This document shows, piece by piece, positions 22,101 to 34,100 of a stretch of DNA of 64,000 bases. The notes under the pieces were generated by a model. The model was not told the DNA's origin, searched no databases, and saw nothing but the letters and a program-made list of their open reading frames with translations. Made by a program: the position numbers and the translations under genes. Position 1 is the first letter of the stretch. Each line of letters begins with the position of its first letter. Origin of the DNA: Delphinus delphis (taxonomy: Eukaryota > Chordata > Mammalia > Artiodactyla > Delphinidae); NCBI RefSeq assembly GCF_949987515.2, contig NC_082690.1, positions 103,352,400 through 103,416,399 of the forward strand, given 5' to 3'.

Positions 22101-25100
22101 CGGGCTTCTCATTGTGGTGGCTTCTCTTGTTGAGGAGCAGGGGCTCTAGGCGCGCGGGCTTCAGTAGTTCTGGCATGTGGGCTCAGTAGTTGTGGCGCGC
22201 GGGCTCTAGAGTGCAGGCTCAGTAGTTGTGGCACGCGGGCTCAGTAGTTGTGTTACACGGGCTTAGTTGCTCCGTGGCATGTGGGATCTTCCCAGACCAG
22301 GGCTTGAACTCATGTCCCCTGCATTGGCAGGCAGATTCCCAACAACTGAGCCACCAGGGAAGCCCTACTTATTTGTTTTCTGTTTCCCCTCCATAGTGAG
22401 CTGCGTTAAGGACAAGGGTGCGTCTCTTTTTGTTCACTGCTGTGTCCTTGGGCCTCGAACAGTGCCTGTCCCTAGTAGGTGCTGAATAAATTTTGATTGA
22501 ATTTAAGTAGAGGATTATTTTCACTTTTCAAGATGAAAGCTGCAAGCAATGAACTAAGTTCTTACGTGTCTAATTTCCCCCTGCAGTGATAGAGCTGTGT
22601 GTTCTGTATGGACAGAATGAGGAGGGAATGGCTGGCGAGCTTATAGCCTTCTGCACCAGCACACGTAAAGACTGCCTCACCTCAGAGACCCTAAACTCTT
22701 TTGAGCATGAGGTAAGAACAAACTAAAAAAAAAAGAAAAGAGAAGAAAAAAGAACAAACTGTAGGCGAACTGATAACGTAACTCTCCGTGTCTACTCAGT
22801 CGGGAGACAGTGCACTGTATTGAGAAGAGTGTGGGCTTTGGAGTCGGGCCTGGATTTCAGTCCCAGTGTGAGCTTGGACCAACTAACCTAATGGCTCCGA
22901 GCCTCAGTTTCCTCTCCTCTCAGTGGTTCTCTTGATCTGTACTTTTTATGGTTATTGAATGAAATGAGAATGGATGTAAATCACCTAAAACTGTCTTCAA
23001 CAAATAATTGGTGTTAATATTAGAACTGCTATGTGTTATAGGGAAACAGTCACAGGTGAAGTCTTTAATTTTTGGTCTTGTGCATCTTCTGCATTCTTCC
23101 TTTGAGGAATTTTATATCTTTGATTATGTTTCAAATGCCCATTATTACCTCATGGCTGTGGGGAACGCCTCCTCTATTACTTGACTATGGAATAATATAT
23201 TCATTATCTTTTCTTCCTCAGTTTCTGAGCAAAAGATTGTCCAAAGCCAGGCTCAGTGCCTCCAAGGACAGTGGGCATGCGGGAGCCAGAGACATCGTTT
23301 CCATACAAGAGCTGTATCCTTTTCTGATCAAGGCCTTTGCATCAAACCACATATTGTATTTCATCATTTATCTATTGTTATTGTTGTCATTGCATTATTG
23401 TTATCTGTTGCATGTATAATTTTAGAAACAAGCAACAAATGTAACTAATACTCAGATTTCTTATTTGATCAACGCTTGCCTTAGATTTTGGGTGGAAGTT
23501 TATTGTTTCTCTTAACCAGTGTTCTTAGGATTGAAGTGGAGGAGGAAGAGGAGACCCTCTTGAATGCTTACACCACACCCTCTAAGGTGCGTGTGCCGTG
23601 TTTGGAAATTGCATTCTACACACAGCATTTTTTTCTTTAGTCTAAAAATATCAGCACAGCGTTTGAAGTTCTAAGGGAGAAAATTCACCACTCATACAGT
23701 TTCCTGCTCTACTTCCACTTATGCATCTTCCTTTCCGATCACATGCATAGATGTTTATGCATGATGGCAGTCCTCGTGGACACATGGTTGTCCTGCTTTC
23801 TTCAGTTATCATATCATAAAATTTTTATAAATGCAATTTCTCCATAATTACTCTTTTTTAATGGTTGCCTAATTTTGTATCAAGTGGACTGTAACTGAAT
23901 GATCCGACTTGGGTGTTGGACCCCAGTGTGAGAGGTGGAGTAGGGCAGTGGAAAAGCATTGCCCTCCATGCCTGAGTCAGAGACCTCGGTGACCTTGAGT
24001 GAGTTGCTTTTATCTCTCTGAGCTGCCTTTTCCTTTCCTTTAAAATCAGGATCCATTCATTCACTTATTGAGCAGCTACTATATGCCAGGCACTGGGTGA
24101 ACTGGTGAATGAAACAGGTTTGGGTGTGCTCTGCCCTCAAGAAGCTGGCAGCCAGCGCCAATAATATCTCCTATCTCAGAGGGCTTGAAAATTAAATGAA
24201 TGTGTAAAGCGCCAAGCCCAAAGCAATGTATTCAGTAATATCAATAGTAGTTACTCTTTATAGAAAATATGTTTGTGGAAATCCTTAACCAGGGAGTAAG
24301 CCTTAATCTTTCAAAGTAAATTACATTGTAAGAAAGGAGGTGAATAGTTTAGGTGCGCCTGTCCAGAGCAAGAAAGCGAAAATGTTCACAGTGTTCTGCA
24401 GGACTGACTCATGGTAATTCAGCTCTCAGTAGACTGATGCATAAGTCAGGTGCCAATTTACTTAATTTACTGTTGACGTATACACCCTTCTGATGGCTGA
24501 AATACCATATCAAGGACACCCCATTCCTGCTACAAAAGTACCTAAGAGGCTCAGTCACGGATTAAAATTTGTGACCCTGGAATCAGAGCTGAGAGAGTTG
24601 GGTTGAAATGAGCAAACAATTTGAAATATGTGTCTGAAGCTCAGAGGAGAGGCAGAATGGGGCTGGGCTAGAAACAGGAAAAATGCTTAGAACCGTGCCC
24701 ATCACACAGAAACTGTCAGACATCAGTGGCAGCATGATGACAGAGTCAGAGCCAAGCCTTGGCCTTTCCCACCCAAACAGTGCCCGTGTCAGATCTTAGG
24801 GGCAGCGGTGCCCCTGTTACAGAGGTGAATATGTCAGTGGTCTTAGCTTGTCACCATTAAATATTTGGCTTGTGCAATTGACAGCTACACTTTTGCTCCC
24901 ATGCTCACCATAAATCTTGGCTCTCCACATGTCCTTCCTGCCAGGGAGAGATGCATTCGCCTGAGGATTTGAAGTTCCCATGATGTCGGCATTATGATTC
25001 TAATAAGTGAATAAGCTGGCATCCTTGGCTACAATTTGGGTTCCTGTGTGGTGTGAGGATATGCTCACCCCAGGATGTGAGACTGTGGTCCCTCGGTATT

Positions 25101-28100
25101 TCTCATTACAGGTGAATGAACTGGCACGTAGTATTAGTGAGTCTCCTGAGCTTGGTTAGAGGGAGCGCACCCCCAAGGAGCGTAGCTGGAGCTGGTTTGC
25201 TGACACAATCAGGTTTCACCGCAAGGTCTGAGGATGAGAGCCACGAGGCTCTGCTCTCTCCCAGAGTCCCATCCTCTGTCCATGTCCTGGGAGACCTAGA
25301 GTTCTGTAGCCCACTGTATATTGAAGGGTCTTTGGGGGAAGTAGTTTGAGAAAATATATCAAAACCATAAAATCTTTACCATCCTATGGCCCAATAATCG
25401 TCCCTAGTAAGAGTCTCCCCTAAAAAAATAATCCAGGGCTTCCCTGGTGGCGCAGTGGTTGAGAGTCCGCGTGCCGATGCAGGGGACACGGGTTCGTGCC
25501 CCGGTCCGGGAAGATCCCACATGCCGCGGAGCAGCTGGGCCCGTGAACCATGGCTGTTGAGCCTGCGCGTACGGAGCCTGTGCTCCGCAACGGGAGAGGC
25601 CACAACAGTGAGAGGCCCGCGTACCGCAAAAAAAAAACAAAACAAAAAGACAAATCCAAATTCTAGGAAAAGCTGTGTGTGTGAAAATGGGCATCTCAGC
25701 ATTATTTATAGTCACCAGAAATTACAAATGCACCCAGAAATAGAGAAGTAGTTAAGTAAATTATTGTATATCAGTTCAATCAACACAGCTACTAAAAAGG
25801 ATGAAGATTGTGACAATGTGGGAAAATGCTCATAATTAATATAGAGCAAAAAATTCAGTGTGTGTATTACTTAAGTGAAGGTTCATATTCAAAATAAGAT
25901 TACAACTATTAGGATTTTTTTAATTGGAAAAATATTGAAATACTAGGAAGGAATATTTTTATTATTTATTTATTTATTTTTTGCGGCACGCCTCTCACTG
26001 TTGCAGCCTCTCCCGTTGCGGAGCACAGGCTCCGGACGTGCAGGCCCAGCGGCCATGGCTCACGGGCCCAGCCGCTCCGCGGCATGTGGGATCCTCCCAG
26101 ACCGGGGCACAAACCCGTGTCCCCTGCATCAGCAGGCGGACTCTCAACCACTGCGCCACCTGGGAACCCCTAGGAAGGAATATTTTTAAATGGCTCTTGT
26201 ATAAGGGTGGTAGCATAAGGGTCTTTTTAAAATCTAGTTTCCATTCCAGCTCCTTAATGGTGGTTTTGAATCCTTTCTCTCCCATCTGTTCGTCGTCACC
26301 CCTGTAGGCAGCTTTGGTGGCATAACTTAAACCTGCAGCCAGGAGGAGCCCAAGGATAGGGGAATGTCTGCAGACTAGCTGGCCGCCTGGTTGCCGTCCA
26401 GGCAAGGATTTTGTCATTCCTCAGCCACAGTTGGTCGTCCCAGACTCTGGGGAACAATGGATCTCGGGATTTGGGGGTTTCACCCTCTGCTCTGGGTATC
26501 TCTGGATTCTTGATGAGCAAAACCCAGAAAACAGAAGTGACCATCAGTGAGGCATTTGCTAAGTCCTCTCCAAGTATGAGCTCACTCGTTATCTGCCTGG
26601 AGTCACTCCCTTCTTTAATTTTGAAAATGCGTGGTAGACTTTGCCAAAATAAATAGTAACATGGTCCCATCCCTTGTCAGGAAAATGTGTCCACGCAGGT
26701 CAGAACCGTATGCATAGCAAAACTCACAGCTGTTGTAAAGCAAAGAGAGGTGGGGAAGGAAAGTGAACACGCGAGTGATTTGAGAGGACAGATCGCCTGC
26801 TTGGCAATCCTTTTTGGGGAATGTTGGCGTTTGTTTCATAATTGCCTCCCAAATGGAGACATGATACTGATGAATACTGGGTTACAGTTGACGAGGATTT
26901 CTCTCTGAGATTATACTTGGAAAATGGGGCCTTAAGAAGAAAACCAACCCTATCCTATCTGTGCCCTTCATTCGGGCACCGTCCTCCCTTTCTTCCTAAG
27001 GAACTGTACACTTAATTAGCAGCCTGGATCTAGAGTGACTGGGCTCTTTTCCTCTTTTGTTTCTAGGGTTCTCAGAAGCGAGCTATCACCACTCCGGAAA
27101 CCCCCCTCACAAAAAGGAGTGTGTCTACTCGAAGCCCCCATCAGCTCCTGTCACCATCAAGTTTCTCTCCAAGGTATGGCTCATAATTAATTCAGCTGCC
27201 CAACAGCAGGCCTGCCCTTGCCTTTCTCTGGTTTCTAGTGGCGGCTGACACTACAGCATGACTGAATGAATATGAGTGGACTGTTACCTCTGCAGTGAGC
27301 TGGCTGGAAAGCCTATGGCTCTCTGCCCTCCCTGCTCTCTTGTCCTGTGTGGAAAATTACTGTTTCTTACGGTAATTAAGGGAACTCACTTTCTACCTGC
27401 TTTTCTGTGGCTCATTTCCTAGATCAGGAACTGATATCTTCTACTGAAAACAACCTGTCTATTCAGAAGTTGGGAGGCCTTTGAGTCTTGCCAGTAGAGG
27501 CAAATAGGTTTCCACCTGCTTCTGTTAGTTTGTGTGTTGTTGGGGTTTTTTTTTTTTATCTGAAGTATTTATTTTTAAAAAAGAAAAGCACGTATCTTTG
27601 TTCATAATGTTGCGTAACCTGTTCTTTGTCCCTCACTCGGGTTACAATTAGTTTCTGAGAGTTTTCTTGTCACTGGGAATCTACACCAGCTTAATTGGTA
27701 TTTTATCCCTGCTGCCACCTCTGCACATAAATCCACAACGATCACATGTGACTTTTGGAAATCCATAAATGACATGTCTTATGTGAGAGAATTCCATAGA
27801 TGAGAGCTTTACTGAGAAGGAGAAAGGCGCTGCCACATCAGGATGAGGCAAAGGAACAGTGATGTTAACCAGTTAGGGAAACACTTGGCTGCTAGGAGTC
27901 ACTTCTTCTAGACGGAGCAGAGCTTAAGACTTTCTAGCCCTGTCACATTAGAAAGGAGATGATAGGGAATTCCCTGGCGGTCCAGTGGTTAGGACTCGGT
28001 GCTTTCACTGCCGTGGTCCTGGGTTCAATCCCTGGTCGGGGAACTAAGATCCCGCAAGCCACGCGTCATGGCCAAAAAATATTAAAAAAAGAAAAGAAAG

Positions 28101-31100
28101 GAGGTGATAGCCGTCATTCAAGCTGAACGGTGGTTGGATTCTGAGGGACGATTTGACTTTAGTGTGGTCCACTCCTGCTTTCGGGAGTTCTCAAACGGGC
28201 TTCCGAAGTGAGTTTTCCAGACTTAGAAGGGCATCTTTGGATGCACAGAGATGGTTGGTGTGGTGTACAGAGATGGTTCTCATAGGTGCTGGCACCATGA
28301 CAGCAGTTCTATCCTCTCAGCAAGCAAGGCTTTGCAACTCGTAGATCTGTCTACGGCTGACGCCCTGTGAGCGACTCCCTGCATTAAAGGGCCGGCTGTA
28401 ACGCCCACCCCATGGAGCTTCACAGGGAGGAGCTCGGAGCAGTCGGCGATGTGCTGCCCAGTCATTTTTTAATGCGCGCCATTTTTTAATGCAAGCTGAC
28501 ATTAGAAACTGGCTTTGTAATTTATGAAAGTAACTTCTAAATTATTCAGGTAGAGGCAGCATTGGAGATAGAGGTAATTAATGAAGCTTGCTTTCTGTAG
28601 CCTCCCTGGGAAGGAGGAACTGGTAGCACCCATTGCAACGGTGCCCCCATAGAACTTGTTCCTGCAGAGTTTCGGAACATTAAATGAAGCCTGTTTTAAT
28701 TGGACCTCTCTCTACGCCGTGTTCATGACCAAAGGGTTAGAAGACCTCGCTGTCCTCTAAGCAGATCAGCAATACCCGTGTGTCCTTGGAGGTGGAATTT
28801 ATCAGTCAGTGAGTGGAAATACGAGAACTTGTCCGTTGAGACTCGGAGAATGGGAGTGTTTGTTCACCAGCTGACAGAACTCGTTATGCGTCCACCTGCA
28901 GAGACACTGGGGAAAGCTGATTCATTTCATTTAACTTCACTTCATTGCTGTTTCTACCTTGAACTGTGTCGTGAGGTCTTAGGTGTATGCACGGCAACTT
29001 TTGGCTTATCCACAGTTCCAGGCTCTGATGATGTTCTAACAAACGCTGAAAATTCGTAAGAAGAAAATAGTACTCGGAACTTGCTTTTTCATCAATTCAG
29101 AGTTTGGGTTTTGTTTTACTTTGTTTAGTTTTAAGCCAGGAGAAGACCTTTTAAAATGTGTCCTTGCATCTAAACTCCTCTGAACACGTTTGGTGTTCCT
29201 CAACCCCCTCGTTCCTGAATTCCTTAAAGGCCCAGAATGTGCAACCCCATTAAGCTGGTTAGATTTATAAACTGTGAGGCCAGCCTGGCGCTCCTCCAAA
29301 TCTCCATTTTCAAGAGGCAGCCTCATCCTATTCCTCTCTCCTTTTAGGTATGAACACACTAACACTAATGTCTTTTGCTTCCAATTAGTGCTACTCCCTC
29401 TCAGAAATACAGCTCGAGAAGTAACCGAGGAGAAGTGGTTACCTCCTTTGGCTCAGCACAGGTGATGTCTTGGTCCGGGAGAGAAGGAGCCAGTAACATC
29501 AGCGTGAAGGTCTTGGGGTATCCAGAGCCACTAACCGGGAGCTACAAATCCATGTTTCAGAAGCTCCCAGACATTCGAGAAGGTAATTGTTTTTCTCTTT
29601 GAAATTCTGGAGGATATAAAACCACCCGGAAGGGTCTCGAGTCAGTACCAAAGCTTCAGCTAGGCTGGTAGAACAAGTTTCAAGGTTGCCTTTGATAGAT
29701 GTCCTCCGGGTGCCCCTATTAGTAAAAGGATATGAGCTGATAACTCTCAGTATTTCTCCCAAATCACGTCACTTTGCTAAAGAGAAAGCACATAACCATT
29801 TCCCAGTAACAACCACTTGAACTGTGTAAAGAAAGCCAATTAAAGTGTTAAAGGAAGCAAAGACATTTATGGCTTCTTCCTTGTGAAGAATGGAAGGCTT
29901 TCCCGGTTGGGCTTGGCTTCCTCTAAACCTCCCTGACGACCTGAGTGAGAGGAAGGCTAGAGTGGGAGCCAGACTGACTCTGGGATTGTGCCGCGTGACC
30001 CCCTGTGGCCAAATGGAAGGCCGGGCTCAGCAGCCCAACATCGGGAAATTGGCTCGGCCTTCAGAAAGTTACGAACTGGCCGGTGTCCTAGGCACCCTTC
30101 CTGCTTCTGTAAAATGACTGACTTTAATGTTTTACAAGGTGCTATGTTTTCTCTTCTTGGCAAGTAAAATGTCTTAAACACACTTTCTGCCCTCTGGGAT
30201 TTCAGTTCTGACCTGTAAGATAGAAGAACTTGGCAGTGAGCTCAAGGAGCATTACAAGATTGAGGCTTTTACTCCTGTTCTAGTCACAGCACAAGTAAGA
30301 GTTATTCTAATAATCTTTCCTGAATGATATTGTTTTTTTAAATCGATGAAAAAGCAGCCTCCTGCTTCCTTTTCACTGATCGTCTACCTTCTAGTTAGGA
30401 CATCTATCTGGGATGAATTTGGTAAAATGGGTTATAAGTGCTCTCTGGTTTTGTGACCAGAGAAAATCATTTCCTTTGCACTTGTATTAGAGTCTTGCCT
30501 GTAAACAAAGATTGAGGGATTCAAGCATTCAAGTATCAGGATATGAGGACAGCAGCAAGGTGAGGATCTCCAGAAACGGTGACTCACAGTCTCTCCCCTT
30601 CTCTGGCCTCTGTCATTAGGGACCAAGTGTTGCCAATCGTGTCTTTATGTCATAGTTTAATCTGGCACGTGCACCAGTGCTTTCTCTCTAGAACGTACTT
30701 TAAGGGGAGATGTGTTCTCAAAGATTCTTTATGGTACCTCTGTCATGTGTTTGCATTCAGAGAAGAATGGCCAGTTGGGGAAGATAGGCAAAACCATGTC
30801 ATATAAGGAAGTTTTGGGGGAATTTGGGAGGAAGTAGTGGAGGGGAGTCTGGGATGTACGATCTCGTGGGGAAAGATTAGACTTCCTCAGTTTGCCCCCG
30901 GGAGTGGGAACAGGATAGAGGAAGCCACAGAGAGGGAAATTTCAGCTCAGTTTAACGAAGAACTTCCTGTTAAGAGGCACTCTGGTGTGTGGTTCAGGAT
31001 ATGGCCCTGGAGCCGAACTTCTGGGCTTCAAACCCAGGCTTCTCCCACTGTTTGACCTTGACTAAATTATCTAACCTTTCTGTTACTGGTTTTTCTCATC

Positions 31101-34100
31101 TGTAATATGGATGCAGTAATAGCATCCACCTTCGGTTGCTGTGAGGATTAAATGAGTTAATACACGTAAGCCTTTAGAACGGTGCCTGCTGTTTAGTGAG
31201 CTCAGTAAATGAGAGCTTTTGTTAACGGTTATCCAGGGGTGCGGTGCATGGGCTGCTGGGGGTGGCAAGGGGGCAAGTTCCCCTTAACTAGAGATGCTCT
31301 GGCTCAGGCAGCCACTTAGAGGGGCTCAAGCATTAGGTGGTGGGCAGACTAGATGCCTTTTAAGGGTCCTTCCACCCCAAGGAGCCAGTGATGATGTTTG
31401 TGGTCACCTCAGGCTCAAAATGATGCCCCGACAAAAAAAAACGTGTGTTGTTGTTTTGAAAAGGTCTGTGTCCGTCTTCATTACGTTGACCAGATTTTGA
31501 GCTCCTGTCCCAAAGACTGTCATTCTTATGTGTACCTTCGGCAGGAGCCCGTCACCCTGCTGGGCCAGATTGGCTGTGACAGCAACGGGAAGCTGAACCA
31601 CAAGTCGGTGATTCTTGAGGGAGATCGGGAGCATTCCTCAGGCGCTCAGATTCCAGTGGATCTATCTGAGCTCAAAGAGTATTCTCTGTTTCCTGGACAG
31701 GTGAGATCAGGGGCGTCTCCCACTGGGCACGGGCGTGCTTGTTTGCTCCGTAGTGTGTGTAGAGGGCTGTGGCTCCAAGAGTGAGCGTTTCGTCGCTGGC
31801 CAGCTGCCCCTCGCTTTTGACGTCTGATGCCATGAGGTGTAGCTGGAGCTCAGGCCCAAGAGGGGACACCAGTGTAGGGATTTCAACCTTCCCCCATATG
31901 CTCGGACCTTAGCTCTGGGATCTGCTGCCAGGTTCAAACCCCAGTTCCACCCCACAAGGCGGGTGATTACAGAGATATTACTAACCTCTCAAAACCAGAG
32001 TGTCCTTGCCTGTGAAATGGGGATGATAATTCCTACCTCACAGGAGAGGTAAAATGAGGTCACCCATGTAAAGTACAATTATTCTTACGCCAACATAACC
32101 CCCTTGGTTTGTTTTCTAGAAAAATACCCCCAAGTTTACAATTACAGAATGAGAGTAGCTGGACAATACTTCTTTTTTTTCTGGCTACGTTGGGTCTTCA
32201 TTGCTGCGTGTGGGCTTTCTCTAGTTGCGGCGAGCAGGGGCTACTCTTCCTTGTGGTGCGCGGGCTTCTCATTGCGGGGGCTTCTCTTGCTGCGGAGCAT
32301 GGGCTCTAGGCATGCGGGCTTCAGTAGTTGCGGCACGCGGTCTCAGTAGTTGAGGTGTGCGGGCTCAGTAGTTTTGGCTTGCGGGCTCTAGAGTACAGGC
32401 TCAGTAGTTGTGGTGCACGGGCTTAGTTGCTCCGCGGCATGTGGGATCCTCCCAGACCAGGGCTCGAACCCGTGTCCCTTGCATTGGCAGGTGGATTCTT
32501 AACCACTGCACCACCAGGGAAGTCCTGGACAATACTTTTAACTCTATCAGAGTATAACTTATTCCAGACCTCCCGTTCATCTCCCCTGTGATGCAAGCCT
32601 GTCTGCTGCCTGTCTTTCAGGTTGTGGTTATGGAAGGAATCAACACCACTGGTAGAAAACTTGTTGCCACCAGACTCTACGAGGTACCGGTGTCCCCCCA
32701 CTCCCCCCCGGTTTGCTGCAGGCAGTGTATGCGGTTCTGTCTGTCCTAGAGCCCGTCCTTTGTAAGGGCCCAGTTATTTGCTTCTCAATTCTCTGTCTAT
32801 AGAGTGGGACTTACCTCTAGGTCAGGGCCTCGCAAACTGTTCCCCTAAAGGGCCAGACAGTAAATATTTCAGGCTCTTGCAGGCCGTATGGTCTCTGTCA
32901 CAATGTCAGCTCTGCCATCGTAGCACAAAGGCAGCCATAGGCAACCCATAAACCAACGAGTGTGCTGTGTGCTAGTAAAGTTTACTTACAAACACAGGCG
33001 GTGGCCGGATTTGCCCCACAGCCCGTGGCTCAGCCGCCCCTGCTCTAGCAACAGGCCTCCACAGATTTCCAGAGGATGCGAGGAGAAGTAGCAGGACCCA
33101 TCCTCGCCCAGCAGGACCCTGATCCTACAGGCACCTGTTTTGCTCCTGCTTTTTGCTGGGTGTTTTATGAGTTTAGCCGTGACCTTGTGCTACCCAGGTT
33201 TCTTTGCCACTCGGTAAAGAAAAGTGGCAGGACCATCAACTCTGTAGGCTTTTAGCTCCAAGGGGCAAGACACCCGCAAACACACCACCATTCAGTGCTC
33301 ACCGCATTCCTGACCAAAGACAGTGCCGGGGGCAAAACCTCACCGTAGCTTCTCTCCTGTTTGAAGGGCGTGCCTCTTCCGTTCCATCAGCCCACTGAAG
33401 AGGATGGAGGTAAACTTTGCTTCAAACATTATTTTGCTAACAATACGGGTGGAGGGTGGTGGACAAGGGTACAGGAGCGCAGTTCCTCAGGCCCCAGGGA
33501 AGCTACACGAGCTGTTTGAGAGCACCATGCCGGAGCTCCAAGGGCGACTGTGGATTGGTGGGTTCACTGGCCCTTTGTGGAAGGCCAGGGGTCTGGGCCT
33601 ACATGGCTTTGTCAGCGTTATCGCCTGTGCTCTGACTCCACAAGGACTGTCGTTTAAAGACTAATGTTTAACAGGTATTTGAAGGTAGCTTTGAAAAGGG
33701 AAAAGAACAGCTATTTATTTATTTATTTAAATTTAAAAAATTTTTTTAAAGAGCAGCCATTTTTAAAAGAATTTCTGTAAATGCCATGTGACACCCTGGA
33801 CTAGATCCTGGAAGAGAAAGGGGACATTAATGGGAAAACTAGTGACATTTAAATAAAGTCAGGAGTTAGCAGTAATATACCAGCATTAATTCCTTAGTTT
33901 CAACAAATGTACCATAGTTATATAAGATGCTAGCATTAACATTAGCGGATGCTGGGTGAAAGGTGTACATATGGGAACTCTGGACTATGTTTGGAACTTT
34001 TCTACAATTCTAAAGTTATTCCAAAATAAAAAATGTATTTAAAAATGAGGCAAATTTCTCAGAAAGCCTAGAGTTATTTGGTCACTAACCTAGATGGGAA

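Larger units (their letters stand above)
20460..22505 (+). repeat. Long L2 LINE fragment with reverse-transcriptase remnants
   Basis: The order of words follows the L2 ORF2 3' half: 'ctcctctcaaggtcaccgac', 'gcatttgatgccatttat', 'tgctgatgacttccaaatta' (the decayed ADD active-site region), 'catctctcacctggactttg', and 'gtcacctcctc'. It ends in the L2 3' tail 'gtaggtgctgaataaatttt'. Frames are broken. SINEs split it at 21,617-21,820, 21,877-21,915 and 22,017-22,365. Confidence 0.75.
19128..22586 (+). other. POLA2: POLA2 intron 1
   Basis: A phase 1 intron of 3,459 nt. It begins in the CpG island and holds a long L2 fragment with three nested CHR insertions (one of them nearly empty). The 19,230-20,400 part is unique-looking. 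Confidence 0.9.
23587..27066 (+). other. POLA2: POLA2 intron 4
   Basis: The longest intron (3,480 nt, phase 0). It holds a MIR/L2 block (23,930-24,250), unique sequence (24,250-25,430) and two young CHR SINEs in opposite orientation. The 26,190-27,060 part looks unique. Confidence 0.9.

Noticed and set aside
23072..23419. 115-codon frame covering POLA2 exon 3
   Set aside because: It reads exon 3 in frame but runs through introns on both sides. Only 23,222-23,313 is coding.
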